The position numbers and the translations under genes are program-made. The notes beneath the pieces were generated by a model that had not been told where the DNA came from, made no database searches, and saw nothing but the letters and a program-made list of their open reading frames with translations. From the NCBI GenBank assembly GCA_035452965.1, contig DAOTCE010000001.1, positions 186,001 through 250,000 on the forward strand: a stretch of 64,000 nt of DNA, in the 5' to 3' direction. Source of the DNA: Candidatus Paceibacterota bacterium. Lineage in GTDB: Bacteria; Verrucomicrobiota; Verrucomicrobiia; Limisphaerales; UBA8199. Of the stretch, positions 1-8,192 are shown in pieces (within the stretch, counting starts at the first letter, position 1; the number at the start of each line of letters is the position of its first letter).

Positions 1-222
1 TCGGGCATCACCAGTTGGCACGGCTTCGCCCAGGCCATTGTTAACCTGATGCCAACTGACGGCAGGAAATGCTCGTCCGTCGAAGCCATTCCGACCGCGG
101 AGTATCCGACACCCGCCAGGCGCCCGGCCTGCTCAGCGCTGGCCTGCGACAAGCTGGTGCGCACCTTTGGCCTGCGCCTGCCGCACTGGGAGGAAAGCTT
201 GAAGCAGGTGCTGGAGGCCTGA
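1..222 (+). CDS. rfbD: dTDP-4-dehydrorhamnose reductase, C-terminal part (RmlD)
   Basis: The window opens inside this gene; only the last 73 residues are present, read in frame 1 and ending with TGA at 220-222. The tail carries 'PTAEYPTPARRPACSAL' followed by 'LPHWEESLKQVLEA', the usual C-terminus of RmlD/RfbD, which reduces dTDP-4-keto-rhamnose to dTDP-L-rhamnose with NAD(P)H in the cytoplasm. The next gene, rfbB, starts 20 bases downstream and acts earlier in the same pathway, so the two are very probably co-transcribed. The N-terminal Rossmann domain lies outside the window, so intactness cannot be judged. Confidence 0.85.
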   Translation, partial: SGITSWHGFAQAIVNLMPTDGRKCSSVEAIPTAEYPTPARRPACSALACDKLVRTFGLRLPHWEESLKQVLEA

Positions 223-242
223 TAACCGACAACCCGGAAACA

Positions 243-1274
243 ATGAACTTACTGATCACTGGCGGAGCCGGCTTCATCGGCTCCAATCTCATCCACCACG
301 TCATTGGCCGGCCCGAGGTGGACCGGCTGGTCAACCTCGATTGCCTCACTTACGCCGGGCGTTTGGAAAACCTCGCCGCCATTGCCACGCATCCGAAGTA
401 CGCCTTCGAGAAGGTGGACCTGCGGGACAAGGCCGCCGTGCTGGAGGTTGTGCAGCGGCACGGCATCACCCACGTCATGCACCTGGCCGCCGAGTCGCAC
501 GTGGACCGCTCCATTACGGGCCCCGGCGACTTCGTGCACACCAACGTCGTTGGCACCTTCAACCTCCTGGAAGCCTGCCGCGCCACGTGGCTGAACCCCG
601 CCCCAGGCCCCGCGCCTCGCGCAGCTCGCTTCCACCATGTCTCCACCGACGAAGTCTATGGCAGCCTGGGGCCGGTTGGCTTCTTCACCGAGACCACCCC
701 CTACGCGCCCAACTCGCCTTACTCGGCCAGCAAGGCCTCCAGCGACATGCTCGTGCGGGCCTATCACCACACCTACGGCCTGGAGACTGTCATCACGAAT
801 TGCTCGAACAACTACGGACCTTTCCAATTCCCCGAAAAGCTTATCCCCGTGGTCATCCAAAGTGTGCTCACCCGCAAACCCGTTCCCGTCTATGGCGACG
901 GCATGAACGTGCGCGACTGGCTCTACGTGCGCGACCACGCGGAGGCATTGTGGCTCGTGCTGACGCGCGGACGCGCCGGTGAAACCTACAACATCGGCGG
1001 CCACAACGAGTGGGCGAACCTGAACATCGTGCAACTGATTTGCGATCTCATTGACGAAATGGCCCCGCAGCTCGGCGGCAGCTCCCGCAAGCTGATCACC
1101 TTCGTCAAGGACCGCCCGGGCCACGACCGCCGCTACGCCATTGACGCCGCCAAAATCAAACAGGACCTGGGCTGGGTCCCCGCCCACAAGTTCGAGGAAG
1201 GCATCCGCGAAACCGTGCGCTGGTACCTCGACAATCAGGACTGGGTCCGCTCGGTCCTGAAACCGCAGCCATGA
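243..1274 (+). CDS. rfbB: dTDP-glucose 4,6-dehydratase
   Basis: Short-chain dehydrogenase/reductase enzyme converting dTDP-glucose to dTDP-4-keto-6-deoxyglucose for rhamnose synthesis. The 343-residue product has the NAD-binding GGAGFIG motif at residues 7-13, the STDE active-site strand at 134-137 (Thr135, Asp136, Glu137) and the Tyr160-x3-Lys164 pair in YSASK. Length is normal for the family. The frame stays open upstream to about position 69, but the ATG at 243 begins the conserved MNLLITGG sequence and the upstream part overlaps rfbD, so 243 is chosen. It follows rfbD directly. Identification is secure from the motifs. Confidence 0.95.
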   Translation: MNLLITGGAGFIGSNLIHHVIGRPEVDRLVNLDCLTYAGRLENLAAIATHPKYAFEKVDLRDKAAVLEVVQRHGITHVMHLAAESHVDRSITGPGDFVHTNVVGTFNLLEACRATWLNPAPGPAPRAARFHHVSTDEVYGSLGPVGFFTETTPYAPNSPYSASKASSDMLVRAYHHTYGLETVITNCSNNYGPFQFPEKLIPVVIQSVLTRKPVPVYGDGMNVRDWLYVRDHAEALWLVLTRGRAGETYNIGGHNEWANLNIVQLICDLIDEMAPQLGGSSRKLITFVKDRPGHDRRYAIDAAKIKQDLGWVPAHKFEEGIRETVRWYLDNQDWVRSVLKPQP

Positions 1275-1298
1275 TTCATACCAACCCGGTAACAGCCT

Positions 1299-1955
1299 AT
1301 GGCCTCTAGCCCCGGGCGCCATTGGAAGTTCTACTTCGTCCAGGCGCTAACGCTGGTGCGGGCGCCGCTGATCTTTCTATTCCTGGCCGTCAGCGTTTTC
1401 TGCGGCCACCCCCTCTCGGAGCTCTGGTTCATTGTCGCGTTTGCCGCGATGATCCTCTCGGCGGTCACCGACCTGTTCGACGGCTACTTCGCCCGCAAGT
1501 TCCAGGTCACCTCCCGCCTCGGCAGCTATGCCGACCCGATGATAGACAAAGTGTTCTACCTGACCACGTTTCCCACGCTGATCTACCTGGCGGCTCGCGT
1601 AGGCCAGCACGCCCACGCGAGCGCTTTGCTGGTGCTGGCCATCCTGTTCCTGCTGCGCGACCAGTGGGTCTCATTCCTGCGGTCCCTGGGCGCCCTTCAC
1701 AACCTCAGCGCCAAGGCCAACTGGTCGGGCAAGGCGCGCACGCTCATCTCGTTCCCCACCATCTGCGTGATCTACTACTTCCTCCAGGCCCCGGTCGGCT
1801 GGCGCCTGCAGTTCCCGGAACCGGTGGTCTACGGGCTGGAGGGCCTAAGCGTGGTCATCAACCTAATCTCCATCGGGGTTTACACCCTGCACTACTGGCC
1901 CGCGCTCCGGACCGAACTGCGCCTCCCGGACGAGGACAAGCCGCCAGGCGACTGA
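1299..1955 (+). CDS. CDP-alcohol phosphatidyltransferase family protein (PgsA-like)
   Basis: A 218-residue integral membrane enzyme of phospholipid synthesis. The complete family signature D-G-x2-A-R-x8-G-x3-D-x3-D is present at residues 61-83, with metal-binding Asp58, Asp61, Asp79 and Asp83, and several hydrophobic helices surround it. Family members move a phosphatidyl group from CDP-diacylglycerol to an alcohol. Phosphatidylglycerophosphate synthase (pgsA) is the commonest role, but the acceptor cannot be told from sequence alone, so no symbol is given. It lies 24 bases after rfbB and may share its transcript. Confidence 0.85.
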   Translation: MASSPGRHWKFYFVQALTLVRAPLIFLFLAVSVFCGHPLSELWFIVAFAAMILSAVTDLFDGYFARKFQVTSRLGSYADPMIDKVFYLTTFPTLIYLAARVGQHAHASALLVLAILFLLRDQWVSFLRSLGALHNLSAKANWSGKARTLISFPTICVIYYFLQAPVGWRLQFPEPVVYGLEGLSVVINLISIGVYTLHYWPALRTELRLPDEDKPPGD

Positions 1956-2351
1956 CCCAAGGCATATCGCGATCATTGTCTGGGCGCACAGAAGCCACCC
2001 ACACGCCAAGCCGCTGAGCCGCTCTCGCAACTCGCCATTGCCCGAAATTAACCCGTGCCACCAAGGCATCCTCACCATATCCTCACCGTATCCACACTGG
2101 ATCCACACCGTGGATACAGCCTTGACATCGCCGGGCGCCGTTGGCGCAACGGACTGATATTATTGCACTTACGAGAAATCCGAAAAACCGACCCGATTTC
2201 GTCCCTATCGGTCTTGCCAGGTGGCAGGGGCTGCGCCCTGAGAGCGCAATTCCGAAGCCACTTCGCCTGATTTGCCACGGGAATGCGCCAACTTGGCACA
2301 CCCTGGCCCCAGGTTTGGGTGATCTGGCAGGGTGTGTCCTGAAAATCCGCG
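1956..2351. other. Intergenic region between convergent genes, with 11-bp tandem repeats
   Basis: No convincing gene. Both flanking genes end here. The only structure seen is the four-unit 11-bp tandem repeat at 2068-2111, annotated separately. No hairpin followed by a T tract was seen for either gene. Confidence 0.6.
2068..2111 (-). repeat. 11-bp tandem repeat, four units (ACGGTGTGGAT-like)
   Basis: Read on the minus strand, four consecutive 11-bp units match ACGGTGTGGAT, CCAGTGTGGAT, ACGGTGAGGAT and ATGGTGAGGAT. The same unit occurs in the opposite orientation at 16873-16909. The 11-bp period is close to one DNA helical turn, so each copy would present the same face. Confidence 0.75.
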
Positions 2352-3281
2352 CTACTTCTGTCCGCCCGCCAGCACGGTTTCGAAGTGGGGGGGCTGTTCT
2401 TCGCGGGCGACGACGCTGATTTCGATGCGTTTGAAGCCGGCGGCCTCGAGCCAGCGGTGCAGGTCACTCTCGGCAAATCCCAGCCACCGGTCGCCGTAAA
2501 ACTCGTGGGCGCGCTCAAAATTATGCCGGGCAAGGTCGAGAATCATAATCTGCCCGCCGGGTTTCAGCATGCGGTAGGCGCTGGAGACCGCTTTGGCCGG
2601 ATCCTGCGCGTGGTGCAAGGCCTGGCTGAGAATCACCAGGTCCACGCTGCCTGCCTCTACCGGCGGGTTCTGCAGATCGCCCAGGCGGAATTCGAGGTTC
2701 TTCAAGTTGTTCTTCTTCGCCTTGGCGGCGCCAAAAGCGACGATCTTCTCCGAGTTATCCACCGCAATCACCTTCCGGCAGCGGCGGGCCAACAACTCGC
2801 TCAGCAGCCCTTCCCCGGAACCCAGATCCGCCACGGTCAGGGGCGGCAGAATCCGCAGCAACAGGTGCCCGAACGCCTGCCAGGACCGGCCCGGCCCATA
2901 GACGCGGTCGAACCGCCCAGCCACCTGGTTGAAGTAAACCTGCGCCTGCTCCCGCCGGCGGCCCAGAATCCGCTTCAAATTGATCTGATCGTCCCCGTGC
3001 TCCGGCAGCTCGCGGGCTCCCCGAATCGCCAGTTGTATGAATTCGCCCGCGGCGGCGTTCGCCGGCGGGCTGAGTTTGTAGAACGTGCGCTTGCCCTCCC
3101 GCCGTGACTGCACCAGGCACGAGTCCTGCAACAGACCCAGGTGCGTCGAGATGCGCGACTGCCCCATGCGGGTGACCTCTTGGAGCTCGTTGACCGACAG
3201 TTCGTCCTTGTCCAGTAACGCCACGATGCGCAGGCGCGTGGCATCGGACAAGGCCCGCAGATATTTCAAAGTGGCCGACAT
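2352..3281 (-). CDS. ArsR-family regulator fused to a SAM-dependent methyltransferase domain
   Basis: A 309-residue two-domain protein. Residues 1-70 form an ArsR-type winged helix (LSDATRLRIVALL, then a recognition helix near RMGQSRISTHLGLL). After a linker, residues about 115-300 are a class I methyltransferase with the SAM-binding DLGSGEG motif at 152-158. Only one Cys lies in the helix-turn-helix region and no metal-site Cys/His cluster is seen, which argues for a small-molecule rather than a metal signal. It diverges from metK-ahcY, so control of the SAM cycle by sensing SAM or S-adenosylhomocysteine is inferred; ArsR-family SahR regulators are known in that role in Proteobacteria. An upstream ATG at 3323 would run through the palindrome, so the ATG at 3281 (MSATLKYLRALSD) is preferred. 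Confidence 0.85.
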   Translation of the reverse strand: MSATLKYLRALSDATRLRIVALLDKDELSVNELQEVTRMGQSRISTHLGLLQDSCLVQSRREGKRTFYKLSPPANAAAGEFIQLAIRGARELPEHGDDQINLKRILGRRREQAQVYFNQVAGRFDRVYGPGRSWQAFGHLLLRILPPLTVADLGSGEGLLSELLARRCRKVIAVDNSEKIVAFGAAKAKKNNLKNLEFRLGDLQNPPVEAGSVDLVILSQALHHAQDPAKAVSSAYRMLKPGGQIMILDLARHNFERAHEFYGDRWLGFAESDLHRWLEAAGFKRIEISVVAREEQPPHFETVLAGGQK

Positions 3282-3305
3282 TGCGCTAATTCTGAGAAAC
3301 AACTG

Positions 3306-3333
3306 TTGACTACCTGCCATCATGATATATCAT
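3306..3333 (+). promoter_or_regulatory. Probable metK promoter
   Basis: TTGACT at 3306-3311 and TATCAT at 3328-3333, 16 bases apart, give a good sigma-70-type promoter ending about 55 bases before the metK ATG at 3389. The -10 hexamer lies inside the palindrome at 3322-3333, a position suited to repression. Assigned by eye. Confidence 0.45.
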
Positions 3334-3345
3334 CCTATCCTGATA
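3322..3345. promoter_or_regulatory. Palindromic operator candidate between the ArsR fusion gene and metK
   Basis: A perfect 12-bp palindrome ATGATATATCAT spans 3322-3333. An overlapping dyad has arms TATCA (3328-3332) and TGATA (3341-3345). Short AT-rich dyads are typical ArsR-family operators. It sits between the divergent starts at 3281 and 3389 and overlaps the probable metK -10, so it is the best candidate site for the adjacent regulator. Confidence 0.5.
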
Positions 3346-3388
3346 CGTCAATATGACACTTTAGCAACGCCCGATATTTCATAATTCA

Positions 3389-4636
3389 ATGAGCAAGAAC
3401 TACATCTTTTCTTCCGAGTCCGTCGGCGAGGGCCACCCGGACAAAGTCTGCGATACCATTTCCGACGCGGTGCTGGACGCCTGCCTGGCGCAAGACCCGC
3501 GCAGCCGCGTGGCCTGCGAGACCTACGCCAAAAGCAACCTGGTCGTGGTGGGCGGGGAAATCACCACCCGGGCAAAGCTGGATTTCAATGCCATTGCCCG
3601 CGCAACCATCCGCGACATCGGCTACACGCACGACGACGACGTCTTCCACGCGGACCGGGTGCTGATCGTGAACGCCATCACCTCGCAAAGCCCCGACATC
3701 AAGCAGGGGGTTGACGCGCGCGCCGCCGAGGGCAAGAAGACCGCCGAGCAAGGAGCGGGCGACCAGGGTTTGATGTTCGGCTACGCGACCAACGAAACCC
3801 CCGAGCTGATGCCGGCGCCGATCATGTTCGCCCACCAGCTGGGGCGCGAGCTGACCCGCATTCGCAAAACCGGCGCGGTCAAATGGCTGCGGCCCGACGC
3901 CAAAAGCCAGGTCTCGGTGCAGTACGTCGACGATCAGCCGGTGCGCATCACCAACGTGGTGGTATCCACGCAGCACTCGTCGGACGTGAATCACCGGACC
4001 ATCGAGCGCTTCATCATCGAGGAGATTGTGAAGAAGGTTCTCCCGGCGCGCCTGCTGGACAAAAAGACGACCTACCTCATCAACCCGACCGGCCGGTTCG
4101 TGGTCGGCGGCCCGCAGGGCGACACCGGGCTGACCGGGCGCAAGATCATCGTGGACAGCTACGGCGGGATGGGGCGGCACGGCGGCGGCTGCTTCAGCGG
4201 CAAGGACCCCTCGAAGGTGGACCGCAGCGCGGCCTACATGGGCCGCTACGTGGCCAAGAACATCGTCGCCTCGGGCCTGGCCACGAGCGCGGAGATTCAG
4301 TTCGCCTACGCCATCGGCTACCCCGACCCGGTTTCTGTCAGCATCGACACCTTCGGCACGGGCGTGGTGAGCGACGAGCAGTTGGAGCGCGCCGTGGCCG
4401 AGGTATTCAGCTTCAAGCCGGCGGCGATCATCAAGCAGCTCAACCTGCTGCGCCCCATCTACTTGAAGACCACCAACTACGGCCACTTCGGCAAGAATGA
4501 CCCCGACATCACCTGGGAGAAGACTGACAAAACGGCCGCGCTGCGCAAGGCGGCGGTTAATGGCGTGCCGGCCGTTTCGGCTGCCGCACTGAAGAAGGCG
4601 GAGACGCTGCTCAAGCGCCGGTCAGCCCGCGCGTAA
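3389..4636 (+). CDS. metK: S-adenosylmethionine synthetase
   Basis: Makes SAM from methionine and ATP in the cytoplasm. The N-terminal 'SSESVGEGHPDKVCD' carries the GHPDK loop at residues 15-19. The family signatures GAGDQGLMFGYA and GGGCFSGKDPSKVDRSAAY are both present, as is the C-terminal DITWE. At 415 residues it is somewhat longer than the usual 380-400. The next gene is ahcY, 37 bases downstream in the same direction, so the pair forms a SAM-use/recycling operon probably controlled by the divergent ArsR-methyltransferase protein. Confidence 0.97.
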   Translation: MSKNYIFSSESVGEGHPDKVCDTISDAVLDACLAQDPRSRVACETYAKSNLVVVGGEITTRAKLDFNAIARATIRDIGYTHDDDVFHADRVLIVNAITSQSPDIKQGVDARAAEGKKTAEQGAGDQGLMFGYATNETPELMPAPIMFAHQLGRELTRIRKTGAVKWLRPDAKSQVSVQYVDDQPVRITNVVVSTQHSSDVNHRTIERFIIEEIVKKVLPARLLDKKTTYLINPTGRFVVGGPQGDTGLTGRKIIVDSYGGMGRHGGGCFSGKDPSKVDRSAAYMGRYVAKNIVASGLATSAEIQFAYAIGYPDPVSVSIDTFGTGVVSDEQLERAVAEVFSFKPAAIIKQLNLLRPIYLKTTNYGHFGKNDPDITWEKTDKTAALRKAAVNGVPAVSAAALKKAETLLKRRSARA

Positions 4637-4673
4637 CCTGTTACTGATACACAATCACCAACGATCAAGCATT

Positions 4674-6116
4674 ATGCCAACCTTGACCAAGACTAACGGC
4701 AAAGCGCGCGCATCGAGCGACTACAAAATCAAAGACCTCACCCTTGCCGAATGGGGCCGCAAGGAAATCTCGGTAGCCGAGCAGGAAATGCCCGGCCTGA
4801 TGTCCGTGCGCGAGAAGTACGGCGCCACCAAACCGCTCAAGGGCGTCCGCGTGACCGGCTCGCTCCACATGACCATTGAAACGGCGGTGCTGATCGAGAC
4901 CCTGGTCGAGCTGGGGGCTTCGGTGCGCTGGGCGAGCTGCAATATCTTCAGCACCCAGGACCAGGCGGCGGCCGCGATTGCCAAGGCCGGGGTGCCCGTC
5001 TTCGCCTTCAAAGGCGAATCGCTGGAAGATTACTGGGATTTCACGCTGGCCGCGCTGACTCACCCGGGCGGCAAAGGGCCCGAACTGATCGTGGACGATG
5101 GCGGCGACGCCACCCTGTTGCTCCACAAAGGCTATGAGATGGAACACGGCAGCGATTGGGTCAACACCCCGAGCGGCAGCCACGAGGAGGAGGTCATCAA
5201 GAAACTCCTCCGGCGCTGCGCCAAGGAGCGCCCCGGCTGGTTCACCCGGATCGTCAAGGAATGGAAGGGCGTCAGCGAGGAAACCACCACCGGCGTCCAT
5301 CGTCTCTACCAGATGCTCGAAGCCGGCAAGCTGCTGGTGCCGGCCATCAACGTCAACGACTCCGTTACCAAGTCCAAGTTCGACAACCTCTATGGCTGCC
5401 GCGAATCACTCGCCGACGGCCTGAAACGGGCGCTCGGCGTCATGATCGCCGGCAAGACCGCTTGCGTCTGCGGCTACGGCGACGTCGGCAAAGGCAGCGC
5501 GCACAGCCTGCGCGGCTTTGGCGCGCGCGTGATCGTGACCGAGATTGACCCGATCAACGCCTTGCAGGCCGCCATGGAAGGGTTTGAAGTCAAAACCACT
5601 GAAGACACCCTGGGCGAGGCGGACATCTACGTCACCTGCACCGGCAACCGCGACGTCATCACCCTGGAGCACATGCTCAAGATGAAAGACCAGGCCATCG
5701 TCTGCAACATTGGCCACTTCGACAACGAGATCCAGGTGGACCGGCTCAACACCGCCAAAGGGGTTTCGCGGGTGACCATCAAGCCCCAGGTGGACCGTTA
5801 CGACCTGCCGGGCGACCGGAGCATCTACCTGCTGGCCGAGGGCCGCCTGGTCAACCTCGGGTGCGCCGAAGGCCATCCCAGCTTCGTCATGTCCAACTCC
5901 TTCACCAACCAGGTCCTGGCGCAGCTCGACCTCTGGAGCAACCGCGACAAGTACAAACCGGCGGTCTATCGCCTGTCCAAGAAGCTCGACGAAGAAGTCG
6001 CCCGTTTGCACCTGGAGAAGATCGGGGTGAAACTGACCAAGCTAACCCGCAAGCAGGCCGACTACATCGGCGTGCCCATCGAAGGCCCCTACAAGCCCGA
6101 TCACTACCGATACTAG
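4674..6116 (+). CDS. ahcY: Adenosylhomocysteinase (S-adenosylhomocysteine hydrolase)
   Basis: Splits S-adenosylhomocysteine into adenosine and homocysteine, removing the inhibitory product of methylation. The 480-residue protein shows the substrate-domain motif 'TGSLHMTIETAVLIETL', the conserved 'VDDGGDATLLLHKG', the NAD-binding GYGDVGKGSA and the C-terminal 'PDHYRY'. It includes the extra segment after the DGGDAT motif that is common in bacterial and plant enzymes and absent from the shorter forms. It follows metK by 37 bases. Identification is secure. Confidence 0.97.
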   Translation: MPTLTKTNGKARASSDYKIKDLTLAEWGRKEISVAEQEMPGLMSVREKYGATKPLKGVRVTGSLHMTIETAVLIETLVELGASVRWASCNIFSTQDQAAAAIAKAGVPVFAFKGESLEDYWDFTLAALTHPGGKGPELIVDDGGDATLLLHKGYEMEHGSDWVNTPSGSHEEEVIKKLLRRCAKERPGWFTRIVKEWKGVSEETTTGVHRLYQMLEAGKLLVPAINVNDSVTKSKFDNLYGCRESLADGLKRALGVMIAGKTACVCGYGDVGKGSAHSLRGFGARVIVTEIDPINALQAAMEGFEVKTTEDTLGEADIYVTCTGNRDVITLEHMLKMKDQAIVCNIGHFDNEIQVDRLNTAKGVSRVTIKPQVDRYDLPGDRSIYLLAEGRLVNLGCAEGHPSFVMSNSFTNQVLAQLDLWSNRDKYKPAVYRLSKKLDEEVARLHLEKIGVKLTKLTRKQADYIGVPIEGPYKPDHYRY

Positions 6117-6129
6117 CCCGGGCAATCCC

Positions 6130-6972
6130 TCAGCGGCTGAAGTACCCGTCCCGCTGGTAAACACGGACGTAATCAATATCGTGGAACTGGGGGAAGGTGG
6201 TGGTGGCGTCGGGGTTGCCCGGCCATTGGCCGCCGACGGCTGTGTTCAGGATCAGGTAATGGGGGGTGTGGGGGATGCCGTTCGTCGTCGTATGGATGAG
6301 CCGGCCGTCCAGGAACCAGCGCAGCATATCCGGCTGCCATTCCAGGGCATAAACGTGAAAGTATTTTGAGAAGTCGGTGTCCGCTTTCCACGTCACCGAG
6401 CTGGTCTTCTTCTGGCCCTCGAACGTGTGGTAATGGAGCGTGCCGTAAACGATGTTCGGCTCGTGCCCAAGGAACTCCATGATGTCTATCTCGCTATACC
6501 AGGGCCGCGCTTCCGGGATCAGCCGTTCGTTGCCGTTGGCGACCGCTTCCGCCATCAGCCGTTCCATCGGCCAATCGCGATTCTGCGGGTAGAGCCAATG
6601 GGCCGGCCAGAGGCCCTTGCCGCCGGGCAGCCGGGCGCGGATCTCGAACCGCCCGTAAACCGGCGCGAGCTTGCCCCGGGTATCCACCCGGCCGCTGGTG
6701 TAATGCATGGCGCCATAATCCCTGACCCGGCTCCGCAGGCGCAGACAGCCGTTTTCCAGGTAAACCTCGTCCGGCACGTAGTACTGCAATTCGTTGTGCT
6801 TGCTGCGCTCCCGGAGCAGCACATTCCACTTCTTCGGGTTCAGCTTCCTGCCGTTGAACTCGTCCCGCCAAACCAGTTTCCAGCCCTTTGGCGGGGACGC
6901 CTTCTCTTCGGCGGCGACGCCGGTGGCGAGGACGGTTAGACAAAATACGATGGCTAATAAGGGTTTGCTCAT
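6130..6972 (-). CDS. Secreted glycoside hydrolase family 16 (beta-glucanase/laminarinase type)
   Basis: A 280-residue secreted enzyme. Residues 1-21 are a Sec signal peptide ending near GVAA-EE. The GH16 catalytic motif E-I-D-I-M-E is at 161-166, with nucleophile Glu161, Asp163 and acid/base Glu166. Other GH16 features are 'WRDEFNG' near residue 35, 'GRFEIRARLPGGKGLWPAHWL' around 107-127 and 'YALEWQPD' further on. Compared with many members there is a longer loop before the catalytic strand (about residues 131-159). Substrate (laminarin, lichenan or another beta-glucan) cannot be fixed. It converges with ahcY, the stops lying 13 bases apart. Confidence 0.9.
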   Translation of the reverse strand: MSKPLLAIVFCLTVLATGVAAEEKASPPKGWKLVWRDEFNGRKLNPKKWNVLLRERSKHNELQYYVPDEVYLENGCLRLRSRVRDYGAMHYTSGRVDTRGKLAPVYGRFEIRARLPGGKGLWPAHWLYPQNRDWPMERLMAEAVANGNERLIPEARPWYSEIDIMEFLGHEPNIVYGTLHYHTFEGQKKTSSVTWKADTDFSKYFHVYALEWQPDMLRWFLDGRLIHTTTNGIPHTPHYLILNTAVGGQWPGNPDATTTFPQFHDIDYVRVYQRDGYFSR

Positions 6973-7065
6973 GTTTGCGTTGGCTGCTTGCGTTTCTTCG
7001 TTGACCCCGCGCCTGGAGCAGGTAGCATGGAAGGCTCAATTTAAATTCACAACTGAAATCGAACT

Positions 7066-8115
7066 ATGGCAGTAAAAGTTGCAATTAATGGGTTCGGCCG
7101 CATTGGTCGCCTGGTTTACCGGGCGATGGTCGAACAAGGTCTGGTCGGGAAAGACGTCCAGGTGGTCGCCGTCGGCGATATCGTGCCGGCCGACAACCTC
7201 GCGTATCTCCTGAAATACGATTCCATTCAGGGCCGTTTCAACGGCACGGTCGGCTCGGAGAAATCCGCCGCGGACAAACCGGACGCCGATGTGCTCGTCG
7301 TCAACGGCCAGAAGATGAAGGTGGTCAGCGCCAAGGATCCCTCCCAGTTGCCCTGGAAGGAGCTGGGCGTGGACGTGGTCATCGAGTCCACCGGCCTGTT
7401 CACGGATGTCGAGAAGGCCAAGGGCCACTTGGCCGCCGGCGCGAAGAAGGTCGTCATCACCGCCCCCGCCAAGGGCGATTGCCCGACCATCGTGATGGGC
7501 GTCAACGAAGGCAAATACGACCCGAAGGTCCACCATGTCCTGTCCAACGCCTCCTGCACCACCAACTGCCTGGCGCCCATCGTCCATGTGCTGCTCAAGG
7601 AAGGCTTCGGCGTTGAAGAGGGGCTCATGACCACCGTGCACTCCTATACCGCCACACAGAAGACCGTGGACGGCCCGAGCAAGAAGGACTGGAAAGGCGG
7701 CCGCACCGCGGCGCTGAACCTCATCCCCTCGACCACCGGCGCCGCCAAGGCCGTGGGCCTGGTGTTGCCCGAGGTCAAAGGCAAGCTGACCGGCATGGCC
7801 TTCCGCGTGCCGACCCCCACCGTCTCGGTCGTGGACCTCACGGTCCGGACGGTCAAAGAGACCAGCTACGCGGAGATCTGCGCGGCGATGAAGAAGGCCA
7901 GCGAGACTTATCTCAAGGGCATCCTCGAATACACCGAGGACGAAGTGGTCAGCTCGGACTTCATCCATTGCAAAGCCTCCTCCATCTTCGATAAAGGCGC
8001 CGGCATCGAGCTGAACAAGCGCTTCTTCAAGCTGGTAAGCTGGTACGACAACGAATGGGGCTATAGCTGCCGCGTGTCGGACCTGCTCAAGTACATGATC
8101 CAAAAGGGGATTTAA
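7066..8115 (+). CDS. gap: Glyceraldehyde-3-phosphate dehydrogenase
   Basis: Central glycolytic enzyme of 349 residues. The NAD-binding 'INGFGRIGR' opens the protein, the active-site SNASCTTNC has the catalytic Cys at 164, and its partner His is 192 in 'TTVHSYTATQ'. The region at residues 60-100 is longer than in the short bacterial GapA type and resembles the GapC/eukaryote-like form. A strong Rho-independent terminator follows at 8136-8170, so the gene probably forms its own unit. The upstream neighbour (GH16) is divergent. Confidence 0.96.
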   Translation: MAVKVAINGFGRIGRLVYRAMVEQGLVGKDVQVVAVGDIVPADNLAYLLKYDSIQGRFNGTVGSEKSAADKPDADVLVVNGQKMKVVSAKDPSQLPWKELGVDVVIESTGLFTDVEKAKGHLAAGAKKVVITAPAKGDCPTIVMGVNEGKYDPKVHHVLSNASCTTNCLAPIVHVLLKEGFGVEEGLMTTVHSYTATQKTVDGPSKKDWKGGRTAALNLIPSTTGAAKAVGLVLPEVKGKLTGMAFRVPTPTVSVVDLTVRTVKETSYAEICAAMKKASETYLKGILEYTEDEVVSSDFIHCKASSIFDKGAGIELNKRFFKLVSWYDNEWGYSCRVSDLLKYMIQKGI

Positions 8116-8135
8116 CTCTTCTATTGGTTGGTTGG

Positions 8136-8170
8136 GGACGGCGGCCTGGCAACGGGCCGCCGTTCTTTTT
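8136..8170 (+). terminator. Rho-independent terminator after gap
   Basis: A perfect 9-bp stem, ACGGCGGCC (8138-8146) with GGCCGCCGT (8155-8163), has an 8-base loop and is followed by TCTTTTT. It lies 20 bases after the gap stop codon. Confidence 0.9.
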
Positions 8171-8192
8171 AGGGCGATCGCCGGGGGCGAGA

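Noticed and set aside
249..1322. A long minus-strand open frame opposite rfbB
   Set aside because: The rfbB frame has all catalytic motifs; the opposite frame has none and is explained by codon bias.
3334..3388. A SAM riboswitch upstream of metK
   Set aside because: The leader after the probable promoter is only about 50 bases and contains none of the paired regions or conserved core of SAM riboswitches.
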